Positions 1-8,641 of a stretch of DNA of 64,000 nucleotides are shown in pieces. The position numbers and the translations under genes were made by a program. The notes under the pieces are model-generated. The model saw nothing but the letters and a program-made list of their open reading frames with translations, was not told the DNA's origin and did no database searches. Source of the stretch: JBQKLI01 sp012798975 (lineage in GTDB: Bacteria > Bacillota > Clostridia > Tissierellales > Peptoniphilaceae). Every line of letters starts with the position of its first letter. Positions within the stretch are counted from its first letter, which is position 1. The DNA lies in the NCBI RefSeq assembly GCF_052116305.1, contig NZ_JBQKLI010000005.1, forward strand, positions 1-64,000, written 5' to 3'.

Positions 1-630
1 GCTTGTTTCTGACTCGCTTTCTGACAGATGAAAACCTATGATTTCACGGTATCCTTCCTCATTGACGCCTATTGCTATCAAGAGGCTTTTGCTCCTTACC
101 CGGTGGTTGTCCCTGGCTTTGATGTAGATGGCATCAACCATTAGAAACGGATATTCGCTTGTTAGTGGTCTGTTTCTGAAGGCCTCAACAACAGGATCAA
201 GCTTTTTGCATAAGTCTGAGACCATGGATTTTGAAAATGACTTGCCACAGAGCTCTTCGGTTATGTTCTCAATTTTTCTTGTCGAGACACCGTTGATGAC
301 CATCTCGATCATGGAGAGGACAAGAGCTTGCTCACTGCGCTGGTACCTTTCAAACATGGTGGTGCTGAAATTGCCATTTCTATGCCTTGGAACACGAAGT
401 GTAAGAGTTCCAACCCTTGTGGTAAGTTCTCTGTCCCTGAAGCCGTTACGATAGGCTCTGCGGTCATCAGATCGTTCATATGGCTCTGCACCAAGCTGCT
501 CAGTAGATTGAGCTATCAGAACCTGATTAAATATTTCTTCAAGTAGTTTAGAAAATGCTTCATCCTTTGTTTCTTTTGTAAAAAGTCCGTGCAAAAGTTC
601 AGTATCCAGTGTAATATTTAATTGAGCCAT
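1..630 (-). CDS. IS256 (Mutator) family transposase, 3' part cut by window edge
   Basis: The first 210 codons of a transposase are readable without a stop and run off base 1. The family signature is clear: an N-terminal region with RNGFRDRELTTRVGTLTLRV, then the first catalytic aspartate in LMVDAIYIKARD, followed by LLIAIGVNEEGYREIIGF. Two ATGs compete. The one at 639 directly abuts the Shine-Dalgarno GAGGAG (640-645), whereas the one at 630 (MAQLNITL) has a 9-base gap, so 630 is chosen. The remaining D and E catalytic residues lie outside the window, so activity cannot be judged. Nothing in the visible part is broken. Confidence 0.9.
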   Translation of the reverse strand, partial: MAQLNITLDTELLHGLFTKETKDEAFSKLLEEIFNQVLIAQSTEQLGAEPYERSDDRRAYRNGFRDRELTTRVGTLTLRVPRHRNGNFSTTMFERYQRSEQALVLSMIEMVINGVSTRKIENITEELCGKSFSKSMVSDLCKKLDPVVEAFRNRPLTSEYPFLMVDAIYIKARDNHRVRSKSLLIAIGVNEEGYREIIGFHLSESESETS

Positions 631-745
631 TTTGTTCATCTCCTCAGTTAGGTATTTGTGTGGTACTTATATTTTAACCGAGGACGAGCATTTTGGCTCA
701 TTTTTATTTGAAGTTTCTTTTTACACCATTATACGGACTTTATCC
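1..745 (-). mobile_element. IS256-family insertion sequence, left part of window only
   Basis: The element holds the transposase reading leftwards from 630 and continues beyond base 1. Its outer end appears to lie around 713-742, where the sequence tttacaccattatacggact resembles the terminal repeats of IS256/Mutator elements. The other end, the second inverted repeat and the target duplication are outside the window, so the exact boundary is inferred. Confidence 0.7.
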
Positions 746-906
746 TCTCTCCAAACTTATTTTCCTAGATCCTTTTATAGTTAATAAAAGTATACAAAAT
801 AAAAGAGTACTTATTATGTAGAAAAGGTTATCACAACCATTCGTTTATGATAAAATAGTAAGTCAAAGCGATAAAATGGAGGAAAAGAAGAAAGGATAGT
901 ATTTTT

Positions 907-2793
907 ATGGAATTATTAATAACTGCAATGATCCTGACTTCACTATTAAGTCCTCAAAATCCAGACTTGATGGAGGCGGTAAAACCGGTAGAAATTCCTG
1001 CGGAACTTACAGTGGAGCGGATTGCCGGGGAAGACCGTTATGAGACGGCTGTGAATGTAGGACATTTTTTAGAATATAAAGGCAATAAGGTTGTTTTAGC
1101 CTCAGGAGAGAATTTCCCAGATGCTCTTTCGGCAGGTGTATATGCGAATCATATCGGCGGGAGGCTTCTTTTGACGGAAAAAGAGGGGATTCCGGAAAAG
1201 GTGCAGGAAGAATTAAGCCGGATCAAACCGGAGTATACAGCTGTTATCGGAGGAGATAAGGCGGTATCGGATTTCGGCAGTCCCTATATACAAGAAAGCG
1301 AAGTGATCTTTGGTAAAAACCGCTATGAAACGGCGTTAGAAGTGGCAGCGAAAATGCCTGGGGTCAAAATGGCCTATGCTTCAGGAGAGGATTTTCCAGA
1401 TGCCCTTTCAGCAGGTCCTATTGCATCGAAAGAAGATACGCCTCTTCTTTTGTATCACAAAGATTCAAAGCTCGGGGGAGAAGGGCTTGTCTTTGGCGGT
1501 ACGGAAAAAATAAAAGAGGAAAATATAAAGAGCTATAAGAGAATCAGCGGAGAAGACCGATATACAACCGCGATTAAAGCGGCTGAAGCGTATGGAGATT
1601 TTAAATCGTTGATTGTTGTGTCGGGGGAGAGTTTTCCAGATGCCCTATCTGCGATGCCGTTATCGAAACGATACAAGGCGCCGATTCTTTTAACGACAGA
1701 AGAAGGGCTGCCGCTGCCTGTATTAGAATACTTGATGGATAAAAAGATTAAACATTTTATTATTGTCGGCGGAGAAAATGCAGTATCCACAAAAGTGGAG
1801 AAACAGTTAAAGGAAATCGAAAATCCGGCGGTGCGCTTTACCCTGCTCACCAGTCCCATTCAAAACGGACGATATGCAAAGGAAGTAAAAGAAGCTGTAA
1901 AGACTTATCATGAACAAGGCAGAGATCATCGAGACGGCAGTGTAGATTATGATCCGAAAGGGATATACTCAGGTTTTGTAACAGCAAGAGGATATAGAGA
2001 ATCTGAGAAACTCCAGCTGGACGAAGAGGGGATACCGAAGGTACGCCAGCAAGACGAATTTCATTATAACGCTGTAACAGTGGCTCAATATGCCTTATCA
2101 ACATTCGGAGAATATAGGAGAGGTCAGAGCAGTTCAGAACCCTTTATCAAAGCAACGGACAAGCTTATCGATATGATGAGCGAAGATGGCGCCTTCCGAT
2201 ATTCTTTTCCTTGGCACAATGGCAATACAGGCGAAGTTTATGAAAAAGGATGGATCAGTGCAATGGCACAAGGTCATGCCTTAAGCTGTTTTTCCAGAGC
2301 CTATTATCTCACAAAAGATCCGAAATATATCGAAGCAGGAAAGAAAGCTTACAGTTTCTTGATCTTGGATAAACTGCAGGGCGGAGCGATGACATCCTTA
2401 GGAGATCTCGACGAACGATTATCAGATAAAATCTTTTTCGAAGAATATGTTTCAAATCCCAGCAGCTATACCTTAAACGGCTATATGTTTACCTTGTTAG
2501 GCATCTACGACTGGAAAATATTAACAGAGACTTATCCGGATCTTGTAGGAGAAAACAGTGCGGGAAAAGTTTTTAGCGATGGGATAGAGTCTCTTTGTTA
2601 TATTATTCATCTATATGATGTGGGAGGATTTACAAATTACGACCTGGGTTATATGAATTTTGACGTAGAACCTCGTTTGATTCCTGGATATCATGCGATC
2701 CATATTGAACTTTTACATAATTTATATTCCATTACACAGGTTCCAAGGTTAAAAGAATACGAAGAACGTTGGATAGAATACATTGAAGAATAG
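907..2793 (+). CDS. CWB2 cell-wall-anchored protein with D-glucuronyl C5-epimerase-like domain (copy 1)
   Basis: 628 residues. Three CWB2 (PF04122) repeats occupy about 36-305, each with an RIxGxxRYxTA start and an SGExFPDALSA core; in characterised clostridial proteins such repeats hold the protein non-covalently on the wall. From about 325 to the end it resembles the C-terminal domain of D-glucuronyl C5-epimerases (PF06662): NAVTVAQYAL, AMAQGHALSCFSRAYYLT, FFEEY then SSYTLNGYMFTLLG, and a terminal PGYHAIHIELLH that matches the family's Tyr-His motif. The inferred role is surface modification or binding of a uronate-containing polysaccharide. The start is awkward: ATG 907 has AAGAAAGGA about 10 bases upstream, but the resulting signal-like helix has no basic n-region. 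The in-frame codons just upstream are strongly basic but contain no ATG, GTG or TTG. First gene of a two-gene unit. Confidence 0.85.
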   Translation: MELLITAMILTSLLSPQNPDLMEAVKPVEIPAELTVERIAGEDRYETAVNVGHFLEYKGNKVVLASGENFPDALSAGVYANHIGGRLLLTEKEGIPEKVQEELSRIKPEYTAVIGGDKAVSDFGSPYIQESEVIFGKNRYETALEVAAKMPGVKMAYASGEDFPDALSAGPIASKEDTPLLLYHKDSKLGGEGLVFGGTEKIKEENIKSYKRISGEDRYTTAIKAAEAYGDFKSLIVVSGESFPDALSAMPLSKRYKAPILLTTEEGLPLPVLEYLMDKKIKHFIIVGGENAVSTKVEKQLKEIENPAVRFTLLTSPIQNGRYAKEVKEAVKTYHEQGRDHRDGSVDYDPKGIYSGFVTARGYRESEKLQLDEEGIPKVRQQDEFHYNAVTVAQYALSTFGEYRRGQSSSEPFIKATDKLIDMMSEDGAFRYSFPWHNGNTGEVYEKGWISAMAQGHALSCFSRAYYLTKDPKYIEAGKKAYSFLILDKLQGGAMTSLGDLDERLSDKIFFEEYVSNPSSYTLNGYMFTLLGIYDWKILTETYPDLVGENSAGKVFSDGIESLCYIIHLYDVGGFTNYDLGYMNFDVEPRLIPGYHAIHIELLHNLYSITQVPRLKEYEERWIEYIEE

Positions 2794-2801
2794 GAGAAGA
2801 A

Positions 2802-4688
2802 ATGAAAAAGAAAATTACAGCAGCAATCCTTATTATGAGTTTAACAGCACCTTTGGGGCAGGGGATTTTTCTAAAAAAATCTTTTGCTGAGGAGGGTATT
2901 ACAGTAGAAAGGATTGCGGGAAAGAATCGGTATGAGACTTCTGCTCTTATCAGCCGCAGGGTCTATAGTGAGGCGGAAAAAATACTAGTAGCTTCAGGGG
3001 AAGACTTTCCGGATGCTCTTTCTGCCGGTGTTTATGCGAATGAAGAAAATATGCCGATTTTATTGTCTCCTAAAAACGGAGATCTATCTCAAATGGATGG
3101 GGAGCTGGAACGATTAGGAGCCAAAAGTGCGGTAATTGTCGGAGGAACGGCAGCGGTAGGACAGCTTAGAAGCCGAGTCATTCAGTCAGCCCAAAGAGTA
3201 GAGGGAAAGAACCGTTATGAAACAGCGAAAAAAATTAGCGAGAATCTTGATGTTGAAGAAAAAGGATACGCTTCCGGCGGACATTTCCCGGATGCTTTAT
3301 CAGCAGTGCCCTTATTAACAAAAGAGAAAATGCCATTATTATTATTTAGCGAAGGAGAATCCTTAAGAAATCAAGGAACAGGCTATGTTTTCGGTGGGAA
3401 TGCCCGAATCAAAGATTCGAATATAGGCTCTTTTGAGAGAGTATCTGGTGCAAACCGCTATGATACTTCAGTTGAGATTGCAAAAAAATTTGGGGATTTT
3501 GACACGGTAATTATCGCTTCTGGAGAAAATTTCCCGGATGCTTTGTCATCGGGAGCATTATCGAAAGAATACAATGCGCCGATTCTACTAACACCAAAAA
3601 AGGGTCTTTCTGCAGAGGTTTTAAAGTTTTTAAGAGAAAAGAAACACTCTCGTATTATTATTGCAGGAGGAGAGGCGGCGGTTTCATCAAAAGTTCAGTG
3701 GCAGCTTGAAAATATTCAAGAACCTGAAATAGAATACTCGCTTTTGACGAGTACCGTGCTTCCTGGAGAATATCAAAAAGAGGTACAAGAAGCGGTGGAA
3801 CTCTACCACAAGCAGGGAAGACGCTATAGCGACGGAATGAAAAATTACCGTCCATTGGAGCCGTACATCGACTTTAGAAGTACAAGAAGCTATAAAACAT
3901 CCCCGGACACAGTACAAATGGATAAAAACGGGATTCCTATGGTGAAATATAATGGAAAATACTATTATAATCCGGTAACGATCGGCCAGTTTGCACTGTG
4001 TTCTTATGCAGAGTTTTATTATGGGGAAAGGGATGAAAAAGAGTTTTTAAAAGCAGCAGATAAACTATTAAGCTATATGGATAAAGACGGAGCTCTCCGC
4101 TATGAATTCGAATGGTACAACGGAAACACAAAAGAAGTCTATCCTAAAGGATGGACAAGCAGTATGGCTCAGGGACACGCTCTAAGCTGTTTTACAAGAG
4201 CCTACGAGTTAACAAAAGATCCAAAGTATATCGAAGGGGGAAACCGTGCTTTAAAGCATCTAATGCTTGAGAAAGAAAAAGGAGGGGTCCGTACAACGCT
4301 AAGAGATTTAGATCCGTCTTTAAAAGACAGAATCTTCTTCGAAGAATATGTCTCTACGCCAAACAGCTATACATTAAACGGCTATATTTATACATTGCTA
4401 GGGCTATTCGACTGGGCAAGCTTAACACAGGCCTATCCTGATATTGTAGGGGAAAACCAAGCGGAGTGGGGATTCAATGAAGGGGTAGAATCCCTGCAGT
4501 ATGTGATTCATCTCTATGATGTAGGAGGATTTACAAATTATGATTTAGGATATATGAATTTCGATGTAGCACCGAGACTCATTCCCGGCTACCATGCAAT
4601 TCACATAAAACTGCTTCATGCTTTATACAGTATTACAGAAGTACAACGATTTAAAGATTTTGAAGATTTATGGAAAACCTATGTATAA
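2802..4688 (+). CDS. CWB2 cell-wall-anchored protein with D-glucuronyl C5-epimerase-like domain (copy 2)
   Basis: 628 residues, tandem paralog of the preceding gene with an 8-base spacer and the site AGGAGAAGAA before the ATG, so co-transcription is likely. It has an ordinary signal peptide (MKKKITAAILIMSLTAPLG, cleavage probably near SFAEE). Three CWB2 repeats lie at about 34-300, for example VERIAGKNRYETS and ASGEDFPDALSAG. The epimerase-like domain follows at about 320-628, with SMAQGHALSCFTRAYELT, FFEEY, SYTLNGYIYTLLGLFDW and PGYHAIHIKLLHALYSIT. The C-terminal domains of the two copies are very similar; the CWB2 parts have diverged more. Enzymatic activity is inferred from family resemblance only, and the polymer acted on is not encoded here. 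Confidence 0.87.
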   Translation: MKKKITAAILIMSLTAPLGQGIFLKKSFAEEGITVERIAGKNRYETSALISRRVYSEAEKILVASGEDFPDALSAGVYANEENMPILLSPKNGDLSQMDGELERLGAKSAVIVGGTAAVGQLRSRVIQSAQRVEGKNRYETAKKISENLDVEEKGYASGGHFPDALSAVPLLTKEKMPLLLFSEGESLRNQGTGYVFGGNARIKDSNIGSFERVSGANRYDTSVEIAKKFGDFDTVIIASGENFPDALSSGALSKEYNAPILLTPKKGLSAEVLKFLREKKHSRIIIAGGEAAVSSKVQWQLENIQEPEIEYSLLTSTVLPGEYQKEVQEAVELYHKQGRRYSDGMKNYRPLEPYIDFRSTRSYKTSPDTVQMDKNGIPMVKYNGKYYYNPVTIGQFALCSYAEFYYGERDEKEFLKAADKLLSYMDKDGALRYEFEWYNGNTKEVYPKGWTSSMAQGHALSCFTRAYELTKDPKYIEGGNRALKHLMLEKEKGGVRTTLRDLDPSLKDRIFFEEYVSTPNSYTLNGYIYTLLGLFDWASLTQAYPDIVGENQAEWGFNEGVESLQYVIHLYDVGGFTNYDLGYMNFDVAPRLIPGYHAIHIKLLHALYSITEVQRFKDFEDLWKTYV

Positions 4689-4826
4689 GGAAAAACATAA
4701 GATTTAGGATGAAATAAAGAGAGAAAAAATGTAGAGTGATAGAGTGAAGTTATGGATAGCTTTTGTTTATTTCTGTTTTCTACATCCGGTATTTTCCTCA
4801 TCAGCATCTGTTACAATATTATTTAA

Positions 4827-4861
4827 CAAAAAACCTCCGAGAATTTTCCTGGAGGTTTTTT
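4827..4861. terminator. Bidirectional rho-independent terminator
   Basis: AAAAAACCTCC and GGAGGTTTTTT form an 11-bp stem around a 12-base loop, with T runs on both strands. It lies between the convergent CWB2 pair and the Na/Pi transporter and can serve both. Confidence 0.9.
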
Positions 4862-4862
4862 G

Positions 4863-6635
4863 TTAGACTGCTTTTTTAGCAGGGAGCTGATATTTTTTTC
4901 TGTATTCTTTGACAAGGTTCTTGTAGTGCTCGTCTTCTCGAATATCGGTTAGATACTGGTGAGTCTCGTAATCATCTTCCATAATTTCGATCATGCTGGC
5001 TCCGATATTGGAACAGTGATCGGAAATTCGTTCATAGGAAGTAGCGATATTCATTAAGATCAAGCCCATGTCGATAGAACAGATTCCCTTTTGAAGCCGT
5101 TTAACATGCTTTTTCTTGACCTTGCTGTTGATTTTGTCGATGACTTCTTCTAAAGGTTCTATTTCAGAGGCGAGATTCAAATCCATAGTTTCGAAAGCTG
5201 TTACAGTCTTGTTCATAATATCTGTTAAAGCTTCTTGATAGACTTTCATTTCTGCAAGAGCTGCAGAAGAGAAGATACCGTGGTTGTCATGTTTGTCTTT
5301 GCAGTTGTCGGAAATAGTTGCTACGTGATCGCTGATTCTTTCCAAATCGCTGATGGAGTTCATAATAATAGTTATAATTCTATTATCGCTTTCGGATAAT
5401 TCCAAGGCGCTTAATTTTACAAGATAGCTGCCTAGATGGTCTTCGTAATTATCGACTTTTTGTTCGATCCGAATGATTTCTTCGTGAACTCCCGGGTTGT
5501 AATTTTGGATTAAGTCATAGGACATAACCAAAGCGTTATAGCATTTCTTGCCCATTTCATTGGCAACCTGTCTCGCCTGTTGTACTGCGAAAGAAGGATT
5601 GGAAAGGAATAGAGGATCTAGTTTGTTTAACGTAGAATCTTCCATCTCTGGAATCGGCTCTTTGCCGTATACCGTAAAAGTAGCCAGATCTGTTATTTTC
5701 TCAGCAAAAGGCATAAGGATAACAGTAGAGACGACATTGAAGATACTATGTATGACAGCGATCCCTACAGGGGTAGTCACGGAGCCTAAAAACTGCATAT
5801 CTAAAAAAGCCAAAGCGATTAAGTAGGCTGCTAGAAAGAGTACAGTTCCGATAATATTAAAATATAAGTGAATAAAGGCGGCAGCCTTTGCATTCTTATT
5901 GGTTCCGAGAGAAGAAATTAAAGAGGTAGCGCAGGTTCCGATGTTTTGTCCTAAGATAATCGGGACGGTGCTTGCATAAGACAGGCTTCCTGTCATAGAA
6001 AGCGCCTGCAAAATCCCTACAGAAGCGGAGGATGACTGGATAACGGCTGTAACAACGGCACCCATAAGGACTCCTAGAATAGGGTTGCTGAAAAGTGTCA
6101 TAATCTGAGCGAATTCCGGGATTTCACCCAAAGGTTCTACTGCATCGCTCATGGCATTCATTCCAAACATCAAGATCGCAAAGCCGATCATAATTCGGCC
6201 GATATCCTTTTTAAAAGGCTTGTTTCCAGCCATAATCAGAATAACACCGACGATTCCCAAGATAGGGGAGAAGGTGGTAGGCTTAAAGAGCTGAACAAAA
6301 AAAGATTCCCCTCTTAATCCAGACAAACTAAGGATCCACGAAGTGGCAGTTGTCCCGATATTTGCCCCGAAGATGATTCCTACAACTTGGGAAAGTTTTA
6401 AAATTCCCGAGTTTACCATACCTACAACCATTACTGTCGTAGCAGATGAAGACTGGATAATAGCTGTAACCACAGCGCCTAATGCACAGGCTTTCCATTT
6501 GTTGGAAGTCAGACTCTGCAGGATTTTCTGCAGTTTCCCTCCAGTAAGCTTAGCCAAACCTACACTCATGGTATCCATACCGTATAGGAACAAGGCAAGT
6601 CCCCCGATCAAAGAAAGGAGCATAAAGATATTCAT
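4863..6635 (-). CDS. Na/Pi cotransporter family protein with PhoU-like C-terminal domain
   Basis: 590 residues. The N-terminal ~330 residues hold two Na_Pi_cotrans (PF02690) repeats, each with the family signature QSSSA: TAIIQSSSATTVMVVG near residue 60 and TAVIQSSSASVGILQ near 200. They sit among eight or more hydrophobic segments. The C-terminal ~220 residues are helical and PhoU-like, with ISDLERISDHVATISDN and a second half, SYERISDHCSNIGASM. The family (bacterial NptA/YjbB type) moves phosphate with sodium, in some cases outward; direction cannot be told here. The gene is monocistronic, with its own promoter at 6649-6678 and a shared terminator. Start chosen from CCTACAATT...ATAGGAGG spacing: AGGAGG lies 6 bases before the ATG. 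Confidence 0.92.
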   Translation of the reverse strand: MNIFMLLSLIGGLALFLYGMDTMSVGLAKLTGGKLQKILQSLTSNKWKACALGAVVTAIIQSSSATTVMVVGMVNSGILKLSQVVGIIFGANIGTTATSWILSLSGLRGESFFVQLFKPTTFSPILGIVGVILIMAGNKPFKKDIGRIMIGFAILMFGMNAMSDAVEPLGEIPEFAQIMTLFSNPILGVLMGAVVTAVIQSSSASVGILQALSMTGSLSYASTVPIILGQNIGTCATSLISSLGTNKNAKAAAFIHLYFNIIGTVLFLAAYLIALAFLDMQFLGSVTTPVGIAVIHSIFNVVSTVILMPFAEKITDLATFTVYGKEPIPEMEDSTLNKLDPLFLSNPSFAVQQARQVANEMGKKCYNALVMSYDLIQNYNPGVHEEIIRIEQKVDNYEDHLGSYLVKLSALELSESDNRIITIIMNSISDLERISDHVATISDNCKDKHDNHGIFSSAALAEMKVYQEALTDIMNKTVTAFETMDLNLASEIEPLEEVIDKINSKVKKKHVKRLQKGICSIDMGLILMNIATSYERISDHCSNIGASMIEIMEDDYETHQYLTDIREDEHYKNLVKEYRKKYQLPAKKAV

Positions 6636-6648
6636 AAAACCTCCTACA

Positions 6649-6678
6649 ATTATAAAATTAATGTAAAAAATATGTTAA
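6649..6678 (-). promoter_or_regulatory. Sigma-A type promoter of the Na/Pi transporter gene
   Basis: Read on the minus strand: TTAACA (6673-6678), 18 bases, TATAAT (6649-6654), just upstream of the ribosome site and start codon at 6635. The match to consensus is good but the leader would be very short. Confidence 0.55.
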
Positions 6679-6873
6679 TTATTCGATTAGATTATAACGT
6701 AAGAAAGAGATTTAATCTAGATCTATTTATAGAATGTTAAATAAAAAAGAAAAGAATGTAAAAAACAAGAAAGCCCAATAAGATTTTGCAGCAAAGAGAA
6801 AAACCTTTTTAAAACAAAACACCTCTAGTATAAATAAAAAGTATTTCGCAAGTACAATATTATTTTTCATAAA

Positions 6874-6908
6874 AAAAAGGAAAGTGCAGCTCCTGCACTT
6901 TCCTTTTT
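6874..6908. terminator. Perfect 16-bp hairpin with A/T flanks, terminator-like
   Basis: AAAAAGGAAAGTGCAG pairs with CTGCACTTTCCTTTTT around a 3-base loop. It sits in the 456-base gap between 6636 and 7091, downstream of the leftward DUF3343 operon, and most likely ends that operon. Between it and the operon lies a GAGTG repeat element (6986-7078). No gene was found in the gap. Confidence 0.75.
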
Positions 6909-6985
6909 AGGGTATATTTAATCTTAAGAAGTCTATAGACTTGTAGTAAAATCTCGCAGAGATAAACTGGTCTTTATCTTATGAA

Positions 6986-7078
6986 GAAAAATGATTCTTT
7001 ATCATTTTTCCACCACATCTCCACTCTACCACTCTTTCACTCTCACACTCTGTTTTTTAAGACTCCTCACTCTGTTTT
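6986..7078 (-). repeat. GAGTG-rich dispersed repeat with hairpin, copy A
   Basis: Read on the minus strand this is a run of GAGTG-containing units followed by a hairpin whose arms are GAAAAATGAT and ATCATTTTTC (6986-6995 and 7001-7010). The same layout, with closely similar arms, occurs at 37505-37590. It lies just downstream of the DUF3343 gene. Confidence 0.65.
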
Positions 7079-7091
7079 TAAAAGCTTTTTT

Positions 7092-7352
7092 TCAACAAAA
7101 CTTATTGCGTGTTGGATCAAAGTCGTTTTCCGTTTCGTAGATAGAGCTGTGGGGAATATTATCTTTTTCAAGAAGTCCTTTTATTTGTTTAAACTCTTCA
7201 CTATTTTTTGAGAGTACACAGACGCCGCAGCATTTTGAAGCTTTTCTAGGAGTCGGAGCTAAGGTTAAACGAAAGCCCTTTTCCTTTAAGTATTCGTAAG
7301 CGGATGTGGCTTCTTTCACATTGTTGAATAAAATATAGTGGAGGGAGTCCAT
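7092..7352 (-). CDS. DUF3343 family protein (putative Se/S carrier-like)
   Basis: 86 residues matching PF11823: a start LHYILFNNVKEATSAYEYLKE, a CCGVCVLS cysteine cluster at about 44-51, and a ferredoxin-fold-like pattern. Family members often sit next to 2-hydroxyacyl-CoA dehydratase-like or sulfur-handling genes, and the proposed role as a small selenium/sulfur carrier is not proven. It is the last gene of the double-cubane protein operon: its start codon abuts or overlaps the stop of the upstream gene by one base, which implies translational coupling. A cysteine also ends the protein (NKFC). Confidence 0.75.
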   Translation of the reverse strand: MDSLHYILFNNVKEATSAYEYLKEKGFRLTLAPTPRKASKCCGVCVLSKNSEEFKQIKGLLEKDNIPHSSIYETENDFDPTRNKFC

Positions 7353-8632
7353 TAACGATTCTCCAACAGTTCCACAAAGGCTCCGATCCTTGTTTTCAGC
7401 TGTTCAGCATCTTGGTCCGTATAATCCGTTTCGATTCCTAAAATCGGAATATCTTTTTCTTTTAATGTTTTTTCGACTTTAACACCTTCCATATCGTAAA
7501 TTCCGCAGAATTTCAAGTTTACATCGATAACGCCGTCTGCATGATATTCTTCAGAAAGACGGATAATATCATCGATACGGGCGTCGTTTGGTGTAAAGCA
7601 GGCGCAGTTGATTCCGCCTAGATAACGCTGAGTAAGATTTTCAAGCATTTCATCTATCGTTTCTCCAGATTCGTCTACGAGGTTTTCAAAATATCTGGAT
7701 CCTGTACACATTTCTTCTATGATTACAGCAGCTCCTGAAGATTCGATAATATGATGAAGCTTCCAGTTTGGAATAGAAAGAGGCGTTCCGGAAAGCATCA
7801 ATCTTACAGCATCTTTTTCATAAACAGAGAATCCTTCTGATTTTTTCTGATCTAGTTCGTCGCAAAGCTTGTTTACCATAGCAGCGAAGCGTTTCGGATC
7901 GTCAAAGAAAGCGATCTGTGTAATTAGAAGGGTATCCAGTCCGCTGATAGGAACATTCGGCTCTTTTCTAAAATTATAAAGTCTTTGGAGAGCTTTTCTC
8001 TTTTCGTTCACAGTATGAATCGCTTCTTTTAAAGATTCTTCTGTGATCTTATTGCCTGTAATCTCTTCCAGTTTTTCTTTATATCCGTAAAGCTCGTCTT
8101 TCCAGTGAAGAAAATCTCTTTCTCTTTTCATTTGGGGAATGTCCATAACGTAAACAGGAGCGTCTTCTGCTAAGATTTCCCATGCTTTTTTCTTTCCATC
8201 GCAGGTGTTTTCGCAGACGAAAAGGTCGGCAATTCTAGAATAAGGACAGGTTCTTCCAAAACGGGCTCCGATAGAAGCTTTGATTAAAGGGCAGGTTGTT
8301 GTAGGAAGATGCTTTTCCCCTTCCGGTACCCAGAACTGGGAACCAGAGCAGAGTCCTGTGGGGATGGCTCCTGCAGCAAGGACTAATTCATCGGGTACGT
8401 GAATACAAAAAGATCCAACTACTTTTTTTCCTTCCTTTTGTGCTTCTATAAGTTCCGCAGGACGAAGACCGTGAATATCCGCTACGATCATATTAAAATA
8501 GTCCATTCCTTCCGGACGGTTTTCCTGAGAAAGATACACGTCTCCATAAGCTTGAGGCAGTGCCTCGCATAATAAATCATGGGTTTCTACATCCATTCCA
8601 AGTTCGGTCCACATTTGTTTGTTGTCTGTCAT
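7352..8632 (-). CDS. 2-hydroxyacyl-CoA dehydratase family protein, double-cubane cluster protein (DCCP) type
   Basis: 426 residues. The layout is that of the HgdB/FldB/BcrC superfamily but single-subunit, as in YjiM-like double-cubane proteins. Candidate cluster cysteines are visible in TTTCPLIKASIGA, RTCPYSRIADL, CENTCDGKKKAW, EEMCTGSRYF, NCACFTPND and LKFCGIYD. In characterised members the protein holds an [8Fe-9S] double cubane and reduces small molecules at very low potential, driven by an ATP-hydrolysing activase. That activase is encoded two genes upstream here. There is no CoA-transferase or acyl-CoA dehydrogenase nearby, which argues against an amino-acid dehydratase pathway. Physiological substrate unknown. 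The start has a clear AGGAGG site. Confidence 0.85.
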   Translation of the reverse strand: MTDNKQMWTELGMDVETHDLLCEALPQAYGDVYLSQENRPEGMDYFNMIVADIHGLRPAELIEAQKEGKKVVGSFCIHVPDELVLAAGAIPTGLCSGSQFWVPEGEKHLPTTTCPLIKASIGARFGRTCPYSRIADLFVCENTCDGKKKAWEILAEDAPVYVMDIPQMKRERDFLHWKDELYGYKEKLEEITGNKITEESLKEAIHTVNEKRKALQRLYNFRKEPNVPISGLDTLLITQIAFFDDPKRFAAMVNKLCDELDQKKSEGFSVYEKDAVRLMLSGTPLSIPNWKLHHIIESSGAAVIIEEMCTGSRYFENLVDESGETIDEMLENLTQRYLGGINCACFTPNDARIDDIIRLSEEYHADGVIDVNLKFCGIYDMEGVKVEKTLKEKDIPILGIETDYTDQDAEQLKTRIGAFVELLENR

Positions 8633-8641
8633 AATTTCCTC

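Noticed and set aside
128..454. Open frame on the plus strand across the IS element
   Set aside because: It is the complement of the IS256 transposase, whose minus-strand frame matches the family along its whole length.
876..899. Seven-codon frame (MEEKKKG) ahead of the first CWB2 gene as a leader peptide
   Set aside because: No regulatory codons or attenuator hairpin accompany it; the in-frame basic codons of the main gene are a simpler reason for this composition.
4709..4760. Further GAGTG-type repeat after the CWB2 pair
   Set aside because: Only two units (GTAGAGTGATAGAGTG) and no hairpin; too weak to count as a copy.
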